A DNA stretch of 64,000 nucleotides from Salinispora vitiensis (GTDB taxonomy: Bacteria > Actinomycetota > Actinomycetes > Mycobacteriales > Micromonosporaceae). The stretch spans positions 2,363,818 through 2,427,817 of the forward strand of contig NZ_KB900388.1 in NCBI RefSeq assembly GCF_000378825.1, written 5' to 3'. A model generated the notes under the pieces. That model saw only the letters and a list, made by a program, of their open reading frames with translations, was not told the origin of the DNA and made no database searches. Shown here piece by piece: positions 54,028 to 62,296 of the stretch (its first letter is position 1; each line of letters begins with the position of its first letter). The position numbers and the translations under genes are program-made.

Positions 54028-56441
54028 GCGTCCCTCTCAGTTGCGGTCGGGGGTTCGAGATCCTTCGATGGGTCGACCGGCTGAGCGCCGGGTCCGACCT
54101 CGGACATTGGTACTCGGGCGGCGGCGACCCGACGCCCCCTCGTCGTGCCGGCTTGTAGCGCCGCCATTATCCGGCGGGTTTCCTCCGGCGAGCGGGGGGT
54201 CGGGTCCGACGACAAGGGCTGCCGGCCCTCCCCGGCCAGCTGCCGCGCCATCGGATCTTCCACGGCCGGTCGGAGCCGCCGGATCTCGGTGGTCTCCCCG
54301 TCTGGCACCGCCGCGCCCATCCGGCTCGGTGGTGCCCCGGCCGGGCGACGTCGAACCCGCCGCGGCAGCCCGTCGATCTCGCCGGCCACCTCTACGGGCA
54401 CCGGGCCGGCATCGGTCCTGGCCGACTCGCCGGCAGTCGGGACCGACGTACCGTCGGTGAGCGCCAACGGCTCCGGCTCGGCGGGCGACCGACGCGGCGG
54501 CTCCCGCCGCACTGGCCGGGGCTCCGGACGCTCTCGCTCACCGCCACCCAGACCCGCCGGCACCGGCTCCTCGGTGACCAGCTCGTCCGGGATGAGAACG
54601 ACCGCGGTCAGAGCAGCCGACTCGGACCCACGCAGCCGAACCCGTACCCCGTGCCGGGCGGCCAGCCGGGCCACCACAAAGAGCCCGAGCCGGTCGGTCC
54701 GGGTTGGGTCGAACTCGGGCGACGAGGACAACAGCGAGTTGGCGTCCGCCAACGCCTCCGCGCTCATGCCAAGTCCACGGTCGGTGATCTCGACAATGTA
54801 ACCATCGGCCGTCCGCACCCCGGCCACCTGGACCCGGGTCCCCGGCGGTGAGAACCTGGTGGCGTTCTCGATCAGCTCGGAGAGCAGGTGGATCAGGTCG
54901 CCCACGGCCCGGCCGATGAGACCGGCCGACTGCACGCCGCCGAGGTCAACCCGCTTGTACGCCTCGACCTCGGACAGCGCCCCCCGAATCAGGTCGACCA
55001 TGGCGACTGGGTTGCGCCAGCCCCGGCTCGGAGCTGAGCCAGCCAGAATCACCAGGTCCTCCGCGTGCCGCCGCAGCCGGGTGGCCAGGTGGTCGACCTG
55101 GAAGAGGTCAGCTAGTTCGTCCGGCTTCTCGGCGCGCCGCTCCATCCGGTCGAGCAGGGCAAGCTGGCGATGCACGAGCCCTTGGCTACGGCGGGCGATG
55201 TTGAGGAAGACCTCGTTGAGGCCACGGCGCAGTTTTACCTCACCCTCGGCGGACCGGATGGCGGTCCGCCGCACCGCGGTGAAGGCGCGCCCCACCTGGC
55301 CGATCTCGTCCGTGCCGAAATCGACCGACGGCGCTTCCCGTTCCACGTCCACCGTCTCACCCTGGCGCATCCGCGCCACCAGCTCGGGCAGCTGACGTTC
55401 CGCCCGTTCGAGTACGGTGTGCAACCTGGCTAGCCGGCTAGCCAGGGAACGGCCGACCCGAACCGCCACCACCAGGGAGACCACGACCGCTACGAGGCCC
55501 AGCAACCCGGCGGAGGCAAGCAGCAGGAAGACGCGTATGGCCAGGGGCTTCGACCGATCGGCCAAGCCATCGGCCTGGTTCAACTCGTAGTCCCGCATCG
55601 CCTGCTGGACGGCGTCGTAGTCGGCCTGCCAGCTCGCAGCCACTATCGGCAGCCGGCCGGTGGGGTTCTCGATCAGAAGTTCCTGCATCTCACCAAGTCG
55701 GCGGAACTCCGCCTGCTCGGTCAACTGCTGATACGCGCTACGTTCCGCCGCCGGCAGGTCGGCTACCGCCGATTCGGCGCGGAACCGCTGGTTGTCGATC
55801 GTCTGCACGAGTTTCCGGTGCTCGCCCTCGGCGAAGCCGCCCGAGACGAATGCCCCAGCCAACACGGCGTCAGCCTGGCCGAGCAGTTCGCGGGAGTGGC
55901 CGAGCGCGGTTACCGCCAACGCCTCCCGGTGCAGCTCGGGGTCCGGCAGCGCTGACAGCGCCGCGAAGGCCTGGAAAGCCGACGAAATCATTCCACTGTA
56001 GAGGTCAACGATGCCGGACGGGTCTGTCTCTCCCCGGTCGATCTGGCCACGCCCGTCTTGCAAATCATCCAAGGCGACGAGGAACCGATCCAACCGCACA
56101 TCCAGCAGGTCGCTGGTGGCATCCCGAAGGTCGTCGCCGGCAGCTCGACGACGCAGTTTGGCGATCGCCTCGTCCGTATGCCTCCGCTGTTCATCGAGGC
56201 CGACCTCAGCAGACTCGGCAGCCAGGTACACGACCGAGAGCCGACGCTCGCGTTGCAGCTCGGCGACGACCAACTCACCGGGCCGCCCAAACTCATTGAG
56301 GAGGGTACGGGCGGAGAGCAGGCTCTGTGCGGGTCCGAAGGCGAGCGTTGTGGCAAAGATCCACAGCGCCAGGAGCGCGGCTATCGGCGCCACCACCAAT
56401 GCGGTCAGCTTGTAGCGGATCGGCCAGTCGCGGGTGTTCAA
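54024..56441 (-). CDS. Conservon sensor histidine kinase-like protein (CvnA)
   Basis: 805 aa. N-terminal membrane helix (YKLTALVVAPIAALLALWIF), a NIT-type extracellular sensing region (~50-300), a second helix (~305-330), HAMP, and a HATPase_c domain with ELIENATRFSPPGTRV and DRGLGMSAEAL. The phosphoacceptor region is degenerate, as usual in conservons, where output is through CvnB-D rather than a response regulator. The C-terminal ~180 residues are disordered. Confidence 0.93.
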   Translation of the reverse strand: MNTRDWPIRYKLTALVVAPIAALLALWIFATTLAFGPAQSLLSARTLLNEFGRPGELVVAELQRERRLSVVYLAAESAEVGLDEQRRHTDEAIAKLRRRAAGDDLRDATSDLLDVRLDRFLVALDDLQDGRGQIDRGETDPSGIVDLYSGMISSAFQAFAALSALPDPELHREALAVTALGHSRELLGQADAVLAGAFVSGGFAEGEHRKLVQTIDNQRFRAESAVADLPAAERSAYQQLTEQAEFRRLGEMQELLIENPTGRLPIVAASWQADYDAVQQAMRDYELNQADGLADRSKPLAIRVFLLLASAGLLGLVAVVVSLVVAVRVGRSLASRLARLHTVLERAERQLPELVARMRQGETVDVEREAPSVDFGTDEIGQVGRAFTAVRRTAIRSAEGEVKLRRGLNEVFLNIARRSQGLVHRQLALLDRMERRAEKPDELADLFQVDHLATRLRRHAEDLVILAGSAPSRGWRNPVAMVDLIRGALSEVEAYKRVDLGGVQSAGLIGRAVGDLIHLLSELIENATRFSPPGTRVQVAGVRTADGYIVEITDRGLGMSAEALADANSLLSSSPEFDPTRTDRLGLFVVARLAARHGVRVRLRGSESAALTAVVLIPDELVTEEPVPAGLGGGERERPEPRPVRREPPRRSPAEPEPLALTDGTSVPTAGESARTDAGPVPVEVAGEIDGLPRRVRRRPAGAPPSRMGAAVPDGETTEIRRLRPAVEDPMARQLAGEGRQPLSSDPTPRSPEETRRIMAALQAGTTRGRRVAAARVPMSEVGPGAQPVDPSKDLEPPTATERDA

Positions 56442-56877
56442 TCAGGACCTCGCCCAGATCGTGGGGGGCTGCGGGGGTGCGGCACACGCCCGGGCAGCAC
56501 CCGCCGGAACGCGCCCCGAATCGTACCGGGGCGCCATTGGCGGTCGCCTCGGGCAGGATACGGAATTTGCTCCGGTTGCACTACCGTCTGTCTCGGCCAT
56601 GGAGGTGGCGGCCGGATGCCACTGGCCCGGGCAGCGCGGCTACCAACACTTGCTCCGCCCGCAAACCGACGGCCACGGCACACCGCAGCGGCTGGCGCTC
56701 GGCGCTACGACCTCAGCGTACGGTCCAGCCACTATCCACTTGATTCGGCACTGATTGCCGCAAAAGACCGGAATGAGGGATTCCCTCAGCCCCCGAAAAG
56801 TGCGCCGGACCGGGATTGATGGGCTGCGTCAGGTGGGATACCCAAGGCAGCGGAGGAGCCAGGTTGAGGAGTCGAGA
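56442..56877. other. Divergent gap between cvnA and a small-protein operon
   Basis: No gene is supported. It must hold two promoters; the clearest signal is the GGAG ribosome site before 56878. Confidence 0.45.
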
Positions 56878-57432
56878 ATGCGCCAGGACGAGCAGCAGGT
56901 CGACACTGAGCACCCAGAGGGCACACCCGTCGCAGCCGCGCCAACACGGCAGAAGGGCGGTCGACCGCCGATCGGCGACGAGAACGACCAGCGCGTCGCC
57001 GCGGACGGGGACCGGGACGACCAGCCCGAATTTCACCGACCCGCCCCGGTCCCGAGCGCCTTCGGTGCGCCCTCAGTTGGCGGGGCGGTCGCCGCGTCCG
57101 CGCTGGCCGGCGGGGCAGAGCCTCCCGACGCCCGGGCCGAGTCAACCGCCCGACCCGGCGACGGCGCCGTAGACGTGGCGCGAGAAGGCTGGCGGGCGGA
57201 CCCAACGGCCGAATTCCGCGGTGGCCCGGGATGGGTGCAACGGCGAGCCGAACGAGCTTCGGCAACCACCAGGCCCGCCACCGCTGAGAGCCACCGCGAG
57301 CAGCGGGAGGACGCCGCGACGGGGACCGCCGACTCCACCGCTGAGCAACAGCCCGATGCAGGTGGCATGGCACCCAATGCACGGGGTACGCGGAAAGGTA
57401 GCGCAGGTACGGACGGGAGGGCGACACCATGA
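56878..57432 (+). CDS. Disordered hypothetical protein, 184 aa
   Basis: A wholly low-complexity chain rich in Ala, Gly, Pro, Arg and Glu with no membrane segment. It begins MRQDEQQVDTEHPEGTP. GGAG lies six bases before the ATG, and its stop overlaps the next start (ATGA), which supports translation. No family recognised. Confidence 0.55.
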   Translation: MRQDEQQVDTEHPEGTPVAAAPTRQKGGRPPIGDENDQRVAADGDRDDQPEFHRPAPVPSAFGAPSVGGAVAASALAGGAEPPDARAESTARPGDGAVDVAREGWRADPTAEFRGGPGWVQRRAERASATTRPATAESHREQREDAATGTADSTAEQQPDAGGMAPNARGTRKGSAGTDGRATP

Positions 57433-57785
57433 CTGATCGGGACCGGTACCGACCGTTGGAGGAGAGCGCTGAGGCAGCCGCGGCGGTCGAGGATGACACC
57501 GGCATCCCCCAGCTGATGACCGGTGGGGGTGGCGACCGGAACACCCCCACCTTCGCCGCCGCTGGGGAGCAGGCCGACCCCGGTGCGTCGACCGAGGACC
57601 TCCTTGGCGACCCGTACGACGCCGGGGGTGGTGGGGGCAGCATCCGCACCGGCGCGGAGCAGCCGTGGGAGCCGGAGGATCTGGTGGCGGCGCGCGGTCA
57701 GGATCTGACCCCGGAGAATGTTGAGCGGGCCCGCCGGGACCTGGTCGAGATGGGCCGGACGGCGATCGAACGTACGGTCCCCTGA
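57429..57785 (+). CDS. Acidic hypothetical protein, 118 aa
   Basis: A disordered, Glu/Asp/Gly-rich N-terminal part with a GGGGG run precedes a short helical end (DLTPENVERARRDLVEMGRT). It is translationally coupled to the gene before. Function unknown; a strong terminator follows. Confidence 0.6.
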   Translation: MTDRDRYRPLEESAEAAAAVEDDTGIPQLMTGGGGDRNTPTFAAAGEQADPGASTEDLLGDPYDAGGGGGSIRTGAEQPWEPEDLVAARGQDLTPENVERARRDLVEMGRTAIERTVP

Positions 57786-57823
57786 GCCGTAGCCGCCCGG
57801 GTCCCTGAGACGTAGCCGCCGGC

Positions 57824-57858
57824 GCCCCGGACCCGATCGGACTGATCGGGTCCGGGGC
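57824..57858. terminator. Bidirectional terminator
   Basis: A perfect 15-bp stem (57824-57838 with 57844-57858) and 5-base loop between the acidic-protein gene and the convergent cellulase gene. Confidence 0.87.
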
Positions 57859-57912
57859 TCGGGGAACCCCGCCGCCCAAGCGCCTCACAACCCCAGCGGC
57901 TGGGCTCCAAAA

Positions 57913-59700
57913 TCAGGGCAGCGGCGGATGGGCGTTCTGCATGAGCTGCTGGAACTGCGCCGGGAACCAGGCACCGGAGATCGGCGCATCGGCCAGGGCC
58001 CCGGTGGGGCTGAAGCCGTTCCGGGCGTTGCCCTCGTACGTCGGGTCGCACATCCGGTCAAAACCCTTGCCATCGTCGTTCGGGATCTCCTCACTGGAGC
58101 CGTCCGACTCGCCCGGCGGCTTCACCCAGACATAGGCATCGATCCCCGGCTCCGGCGCGGCCTGCGGCCGCTCGCCCAGTCCCGCGCCAGACTGGTTGCA
58201 CCAGTTGCCGGCGTGGATTCGTCGATCAACCCGACCACCATCGACGTAACTGTCGACGTCGGTCATCGGCCCAGGTCCCGCTGGTCGGGCGCTACCGCCC
58301 CAGCCGTTTCGGGAGGTATCGATCAACATCCCCACTTCTGAGTCGAAGCCCTTGCCAACCAGTTCGTCCCGGAACGCCTGCGCAAACGTCAGCTCGTCTA
58401 CGTACTGATTCCAGTCCACCCACGTGGACTGGCGGATCGTCTGACCGTTGACCGTGTCGGTGATCTGGAAGTAGGGCTCACGCAGTGCCGAGTAGTTGGC
58501 CGTGTTGACGATAAAGCCGTGAACGTTGTCGACCGTGCTGCCCGAGGCGGTGGCGGCGTCCTTCAGGAGCAGGGCAACCGGGCTGAAGTTGGAGTCCCAG
58601 CCAATCCAGCCATGGTGGGCGGCGTCCACATAGTTGTAGACATTGCTGATCGCACCCAACGTGGCCAGCGCATAGCCGATGCCGTTGACGTAGGCGCCGT
58701 TCTCCTTGACCAGGTCACAGGTCGGGGTGGCGCCTGGGTTGCCGCCGGTGTTGGCGTGCAGGTTCGGCAGTGAGTCGATTTCGATGATGTTGATGATCCG
58801 GAGGTCCTGATACGCCGGGTCACTCTGGATTTCCGCGATCGGATCGATGAACTCGGCCTTGTAGCGAGGCAACTCGTCTGGCGCCAGTTCACCGTTTGAG
58901 GCGAGCGCAGCGCAGTCCCGACCGGGCAGGTTGTAGACGACGAACTGGATGTAGTCCGCCCCCTGGCTCAACGCCTCGTCCAGGTGATCCCGCACACCCA
59001 TTGGTCCATTGGACTGGCTGTCGTCAGTGCCCTCGATCGCGGCGATCCGGTCGATCCAGACCGCGGTCGACGTATCCGAAACCCGGTCGCCACCGGGCAC
59101 CGACTCGGCCTTGGCCTTCCACTCCGGGTTCACGTAGCCCACCGCATTCAGGTACGGGTTATCGACTCGGCTTCCGGGTGGGGCGGTGGTGGGAGGTGGG
59201 GTGGTCGGCGGCGCCGTGGTGGGAGGTGGGGTAACGGGAGGTGTGGTCGGCGGCGCCGTGGTGGGCCCGCCGCCGCCGCTGCAGGCCACCTCGTTGAGGG
59301 TGAACGACGTCGGTTTGGGGTTGCTACCACTCCACGAGCCGTTGAAGCCGATATCGATCGTGGCGCCACTGGCCACCGAACCGTTGTACGACTCGTTCTC
59401 TGCGGTGACGTTCTGCCCGGCCTGGCTATACCGTGCCGACCAGCCGTGCACGACCTGCTGACTGCTGTTCGGGAAGGTAAAGCGGAGCGTCCAGCCGTCG
59501 AGCGCCTCCCCGGTGTTCTTGATGCTGAGGGAGGCGGTGAAACCGCCAGGCCAGTCATTCGTGGTATACGACACCTCACACTGGGTCGCGGCGTGGGCCA
59601 TGGTGACCGGCAGGGTCACCAACCCGCCTACGACCAGAACGCCCGCGCCGGCCAGCGCGAGGGACGGGCGTGGGCCGGTGAGTCTTCTCCACACATTCAT
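57913..59700 (-). CDS. Secreted CBM2-GH6 cellulase (cellobiohydrolase type)
   Basis: 595 aa. Signal peptide to about AHA-ATQ (residue 37); CBM2 (~38-140) with YTTNDWPGGFTASLSIKNTG and TWRLRFTF-like strands; a Pro/Thr linker (~143-175); GH6 domain to the end. GH6 signatures are FVVYNLPGRDCAALASNGEL and IINIIEIDSLPNL, carrying the catalytic aspartates. The N-terminal CBM2 and size match Thermobifida Cel6B-type exocellulases. GGAGA lies eight bases before ATG 59700; a CebR-like box is upstream. Confidence 0.93.
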   Translation of the reverse strand: MNVWRRLTGPRPSLALAGAGVLVVGGLVTLPVTMAHAATQCEVSYTTNDWPGGFTASLSIKNTGEALDGWTLRFTFPNSSQQVVHGWSARYSQAGQNVTAENESYNGSVASGATIDIGFNGSWSGSNPKPTSFTLNEVACSGGGGPTTAPPTTPPVTPPPTTAPPTTPPPTTAPPGSRVDNPYLNAVGYVNPEWKAKAESVPGGDRVSDTSTAVWIDRIAAIEGTDDSQSNGPMGVRDHLDEALSQGADYIQFVVYNLPGRDCAALASNGELAPDELPRYKAEFIDPIAEIQSDPAYQDLRIINIIEIDSLPNLHANTGGNPGATPTCDLVKENGAYVNGIGYALATLGAISNVYNYVDAAHHGWIGWDSNFSPVALLLKDAATASGSTVDNVHGFIVNTANYSALREPYFQITDTVNGQTIRQSTWVDWNQYVDELTFAQAFRDELVGKGFDSEVGMLIDTSRNGWGGSARPAGPGPMTDVDSYVDGGRVDRRIHAGNWCNQSGAGLGERPQAAPEPGIDAYVWVKPPGESDGSSEEIPNDDGKGFDRMCDPTYEGNARNGFSPTGALADAPISGAWFPAQFQQLMQNAHPPLP

Positions 59701-60186
59701 GCCACAAATCTCCTTGGGCGAGACCGTTCCGCGGACGGCCCGGCCGATCGACTCGGTGGACGCCGACGTGGACAGCCACCGATGCCAGCGGATACTTCCG
59801 GGGCCGTCCTGGACCGGGTGGTGGTCTTTGCAGACCTGCGATGCAGGTCGGTCGAACCGGCAGGATGGTCGTCCGGCGAACCGGTTGCCCTCGATGCCCC
59901 TGCCGCTGCGGTGTGGCTCCCTAGGTACGCCGATTCTCCCATGGGAGCGCTTCCATCGCAATGCTTCGACGGAAGCGACTCCGACCGCCGACCCCTCACA
60001 GGAATACACGTGCACAACATGGGAAGAGCACACCAGCTCATCAGACCGAAGGTCATCAAACCCTACATAGCTCCTAAAGCCGGAAAATACGAAAATTCTC
60101 CTTCATAAGTTGTGAAACGGACTAACGTCTGCCCTAGCTCGGTTGTCACCGAGCTCAGGACAACAGGGGATGGAGTGACGCACGTT
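59701..60186. other. Divergent regulatory region, cellulase / repeat protein
   Basis: No gene. Besides the CebR-like box it has an unusually AT-rich segment at about 60055-60130 that probably contains the repeat-protein promoter. A clear -35/-10 pair is not resolved. Confidence 0.5.
59942..59955. promoter_or_regulatory. CebR-type cellulose-regulon operator
   Basis: TGGGAGCGCTTCCA differs by one base from the actinobacterial CebR box TGGGAGCGCTCCCA. It lies about 245 bases upstream of the cellulase start, in the gap shared with the divergent repeat-protein gene. CebR represses cellulase genes until cellobiose is present. Confidence 0.8.
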
Positions 60187-62295
60187 ATGGCAAAGAAGCT
60201 GCTCGGGAAGGTCGTGGCAGGTGCGGCCCTCGGTGGCGCCTCCCTGCTCGTATGCGCGCCGGGTATCGCGGTCGCGGACGATCATCGCCGGGGTGATGAA
60301 GGCAAGGTCCAGGCCAAGCCGCATGCGGTCAAGGCCGGCCAGGAGGTCAAGCTGCTCCAGTTCTGCCCGACGCCGCAGGAGCACGCCTATGTCTGGTCGA
60401 AGGTGACCGGCAAGGTCCCGCTCCGGCCAGCTGAGGACCAGCGGGACGGCAAGGACTACCGGGGTAAGGGCGGTCACGACTGGAAAGACAAGGGCCACGA
60501 GTCAAAGGGCTACGAGTCCAAGGACCATGACTACAAGGGCCACGACTACAAGGGCTACGAGTCCAAAGGCCACGACTACAAGAGCGGCTGGGGCAGCGAG
60601 TCCGAGGGCGGCTGGGGCAGCGAAGCTCGCGAAGGCACCGAGTCCGAGGGCGGCTGGGGCAGCGAAGCTCGCGAAGGCACCGAGTCCGAAGGCGGCTGGG
60701 GCAGCGAAGCCCGCGAAGGCACCGAGTCCGAAGGCGGCTGGGGCAGCGAAGCCCGCGAAAGCAGCGAAGGCGCCGAGTCCGAAGGCCCGCTGACGCCCGC
60801 CGATGAACGGTTCGCAGCTCGGCTGGAAGGGAGCAGCGAAGGCCGCGAAAGCAGCGAAGGCCGCGACTACAAGCGCCACGACTACAAGGGCTACGAGTCC
60901 AAGGGCCACGACTACAAGGGCTACGAGTCCAAGGACCACGAGTCAAAGGGCGGCTGGGGCAGCGAGTCCGAAGGCGGCTGGGGCAGCGAAAGCAGCGAAG
61001 GCGGCTGGGGCAGCGAAGGCCGCGAAAGCAGCGAACGCCACGACTACAAGCGCCACGACTACAAGGGCTACGAGTCCAAGGGCGGCTGGGGCAGCGAGTC
61101 CGAAGGCAGCTGGGGCAGCGAGTCCGAAGGCAGCTGGGGCAGCGAAGGCCGCGAAAGCAGCGAAGGCCGCGACTACAAGCGCCACGACTACAAGGGCTAC
61201 GAGTCCAAGGACCACGAGTCAAAGGGCGGCTGGGGCAGCGAGTCCGAAGGCGGCTGGGGCAGCGAAGGCCGCGAAAGCAGCGAAGGCGGCTGGGGCAGCG
61301 AAGGCCGCGAAAGCGGCGAAGGCCGCGACTACAAGCGCCACGACTACAAGGGCTACGAGTCCAAGGGCCACGACTACAAGGGCTACGAGTCCAAGGACCA
61401 CGAGTCAAAGGGCGGCTGGGGCAGCGAGTCCGAAGGCGGCTGGGGCAGCGAAGGCCGCGAAAGCAGCGAACGCCACGACTACAAGCGCCACGACTACAAG
61501 GGCTACGAGTCCAAGGACCACGACTACAAGCGCCACAACTACAAGGGCTACGAGTCCAAGGACCACGACTACAAGGGCTACGAGTCCAAGGGCGGCTGGG
61601 GCAGCGAGTCCGAAGGTGGCTGGGGCAGCGAGTCTGAAGGCGGCCGGGGCAGCGAGTCTGAGGGCGGCTGGGGCAGCGAGTCTGAGGGCGGCTGGGGCAG
61701 CGAGTCTGAGGGCGGCTGGGGCAGCGAAGGCGCCGAGTCCGAAGGCCCGCTGACGCCCGCCGATGAACGGTTCGCAGCTCGGCTGGAAGGGAGCAGCGAA
61801 GGCCGCGAAGGCCACGACTACAAGCGCCACGACTACAAGGGCTACGAGTCCAAGGGCCACGACTACAAGGGCTACGAGTCCAAGGGCCACGACTACAAGG
61901 GCTACGAGTCCAAGGGCCACGACTACAAGGGCTACGAGTCCAAGGACCACGACTACAAGGGCTACGAGTCCAAGGACCACGACTACAAGGGCTACGAGTC
62001 GGCTGGAGACCACGGTGACCGGGGCGGGGACCGCTGGGAGCACAAGCGGGACTACGTCTACTACGGCGAAGCCATGGTTGACCGGAACGCCAAGCCGGGC
62101 ACTTACAAACTCGAGGGCTCGTGTGGCGAGGGCGAACTGGTCGTCCTGCCGCGGGGCGGTGTCGCTGGTGGTGACGGCGGCATGAACGCCGGCACCAACT
62201 TGGGCCTCGCCGCCGGTGGGGCTGGTCTGGTCGGCGCGGCCGCCCTGGGCGGTCTGGTGCTGCTTCGCCGTCGGACCAATGGTTCCCTGGTCTGA
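60187..62295 (+). CDS. Exported repeat protein with C-terminal membrane/sorting anchor
   Basis: 702 aa. Signal peptide 1-30 (MAKKLLGKVVAGAALGGASL, cleavage AVA-DD). Residues 40-90 (KPHAVKAGQEVKLLQFCPTP, EHAYVWSKVTGKVPLRP) and 620-655 (EAMVDRNAKPGTYKLEGSCG) read as two halves of one small domain whose cysteines, Cys60 and Cys646, are the only two in the mature chain. Between them are ~520 residues of HDYKGYESK-type and GGWGSESE-type repeats. The end has NAGTN (667-671), one hydrophobic helix and a basic RRRTNGSLV tail, like a sortase substrate. GTG 60175 is an alternative start. Confidence 0.85.
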   Translation: MAKKLLGKVVAGAALGGASLLVCAPGIAVADDHRRGDEGKVQAKPHAVKAGQEVKLLQFCPTPQEHAYVWSKVTGKVPLRPAEDQRDGKDYRGKGGHDWKDKGHESKGYESKDHDYKGHDYKGYESKGHDYKSGWGSESEGGWGSEAREGTESEGGWGSEAREGTESEGGWGSEAREGTESEGGWGSEARESSEGAESEGPLTPADERFAARLEGSSEGRESSEGRDYKRHDYKGYESKGHDYKGYESKDHESKGGWGSESEGGWGSESSEGGWGSEGRESSERHDYKRHDYKGYESKGGWGSESEGSWGSESEGSWGSEGRESSEGRDYKRHDYKGYESKDHESKGGWGSESEGGWGSEGRESSEGGWGSEGRESGEGRDYKRHDYKGYESKGHDYKGYESKDHESKGGWGSESEGGWGSEGRESSERHDYKRHDYKGYESKDHDYKRHNYKGYESKDHDYKGYESKGGWGSESEGGWGSESEGGRGSESEGGWGSESEGGWGSESEGGWGSEGAESEGPLTPADERFAARLEGSSEGREGHDYKRHDYKGYESKGHDYKGYESKGHDYKGYESKGHDYKGYESKDHDYKGYESKDHDYKGYESAGDHGDRGGDRWEHKRDYVYYGEAMVDRNAKPGTYKLEGSCGEGELVVLPRGGVAGGDGGMNAGTNLGLAAGGAGLVGAAALGGLVLLRRRTNGSLV
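60761..60849. repeat. 89-bp direct repeat, copy 1
   Basis: Identical base for base to 61721-61809. It codes the only non-repetitive island in the array, AESEGPLTPADERFAARLEG. The copies are exactly 960 bases (320 codons) apart. Confidence 0.95.
61721..61809. repeat. 89-bp direct repeat, copy 2
   Basis: Second perfect copy of 60761-60849; homologous recombination between them would delete 320 codons in frame. Confidence 0.95.
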
Positions 62296-62296
62296 G

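Larger units (their letters stand above)
60475..62010 (+). repeat. Coding low-complexity repeat array (two interleaved unit types)
   Basis: About 1.5 kb built from a 24-36 base unit coding (K)HDYKGYESK(G/D) and an 18-27 base unit coding GGWGSE(S)E. Units are nearly identical in DNA and not just in protein, so copies were amplified recently. No spacers and a fully open frame rule out CRISPR. Confidence 0.9.

Noticed and set aside
60803..61753. A 316-codon plus-strand frame of Ala/Thr/Ser repeats
   Set aside because: It is the shifted reading of the same repeats and lacks a ribosome site or signal peptide.
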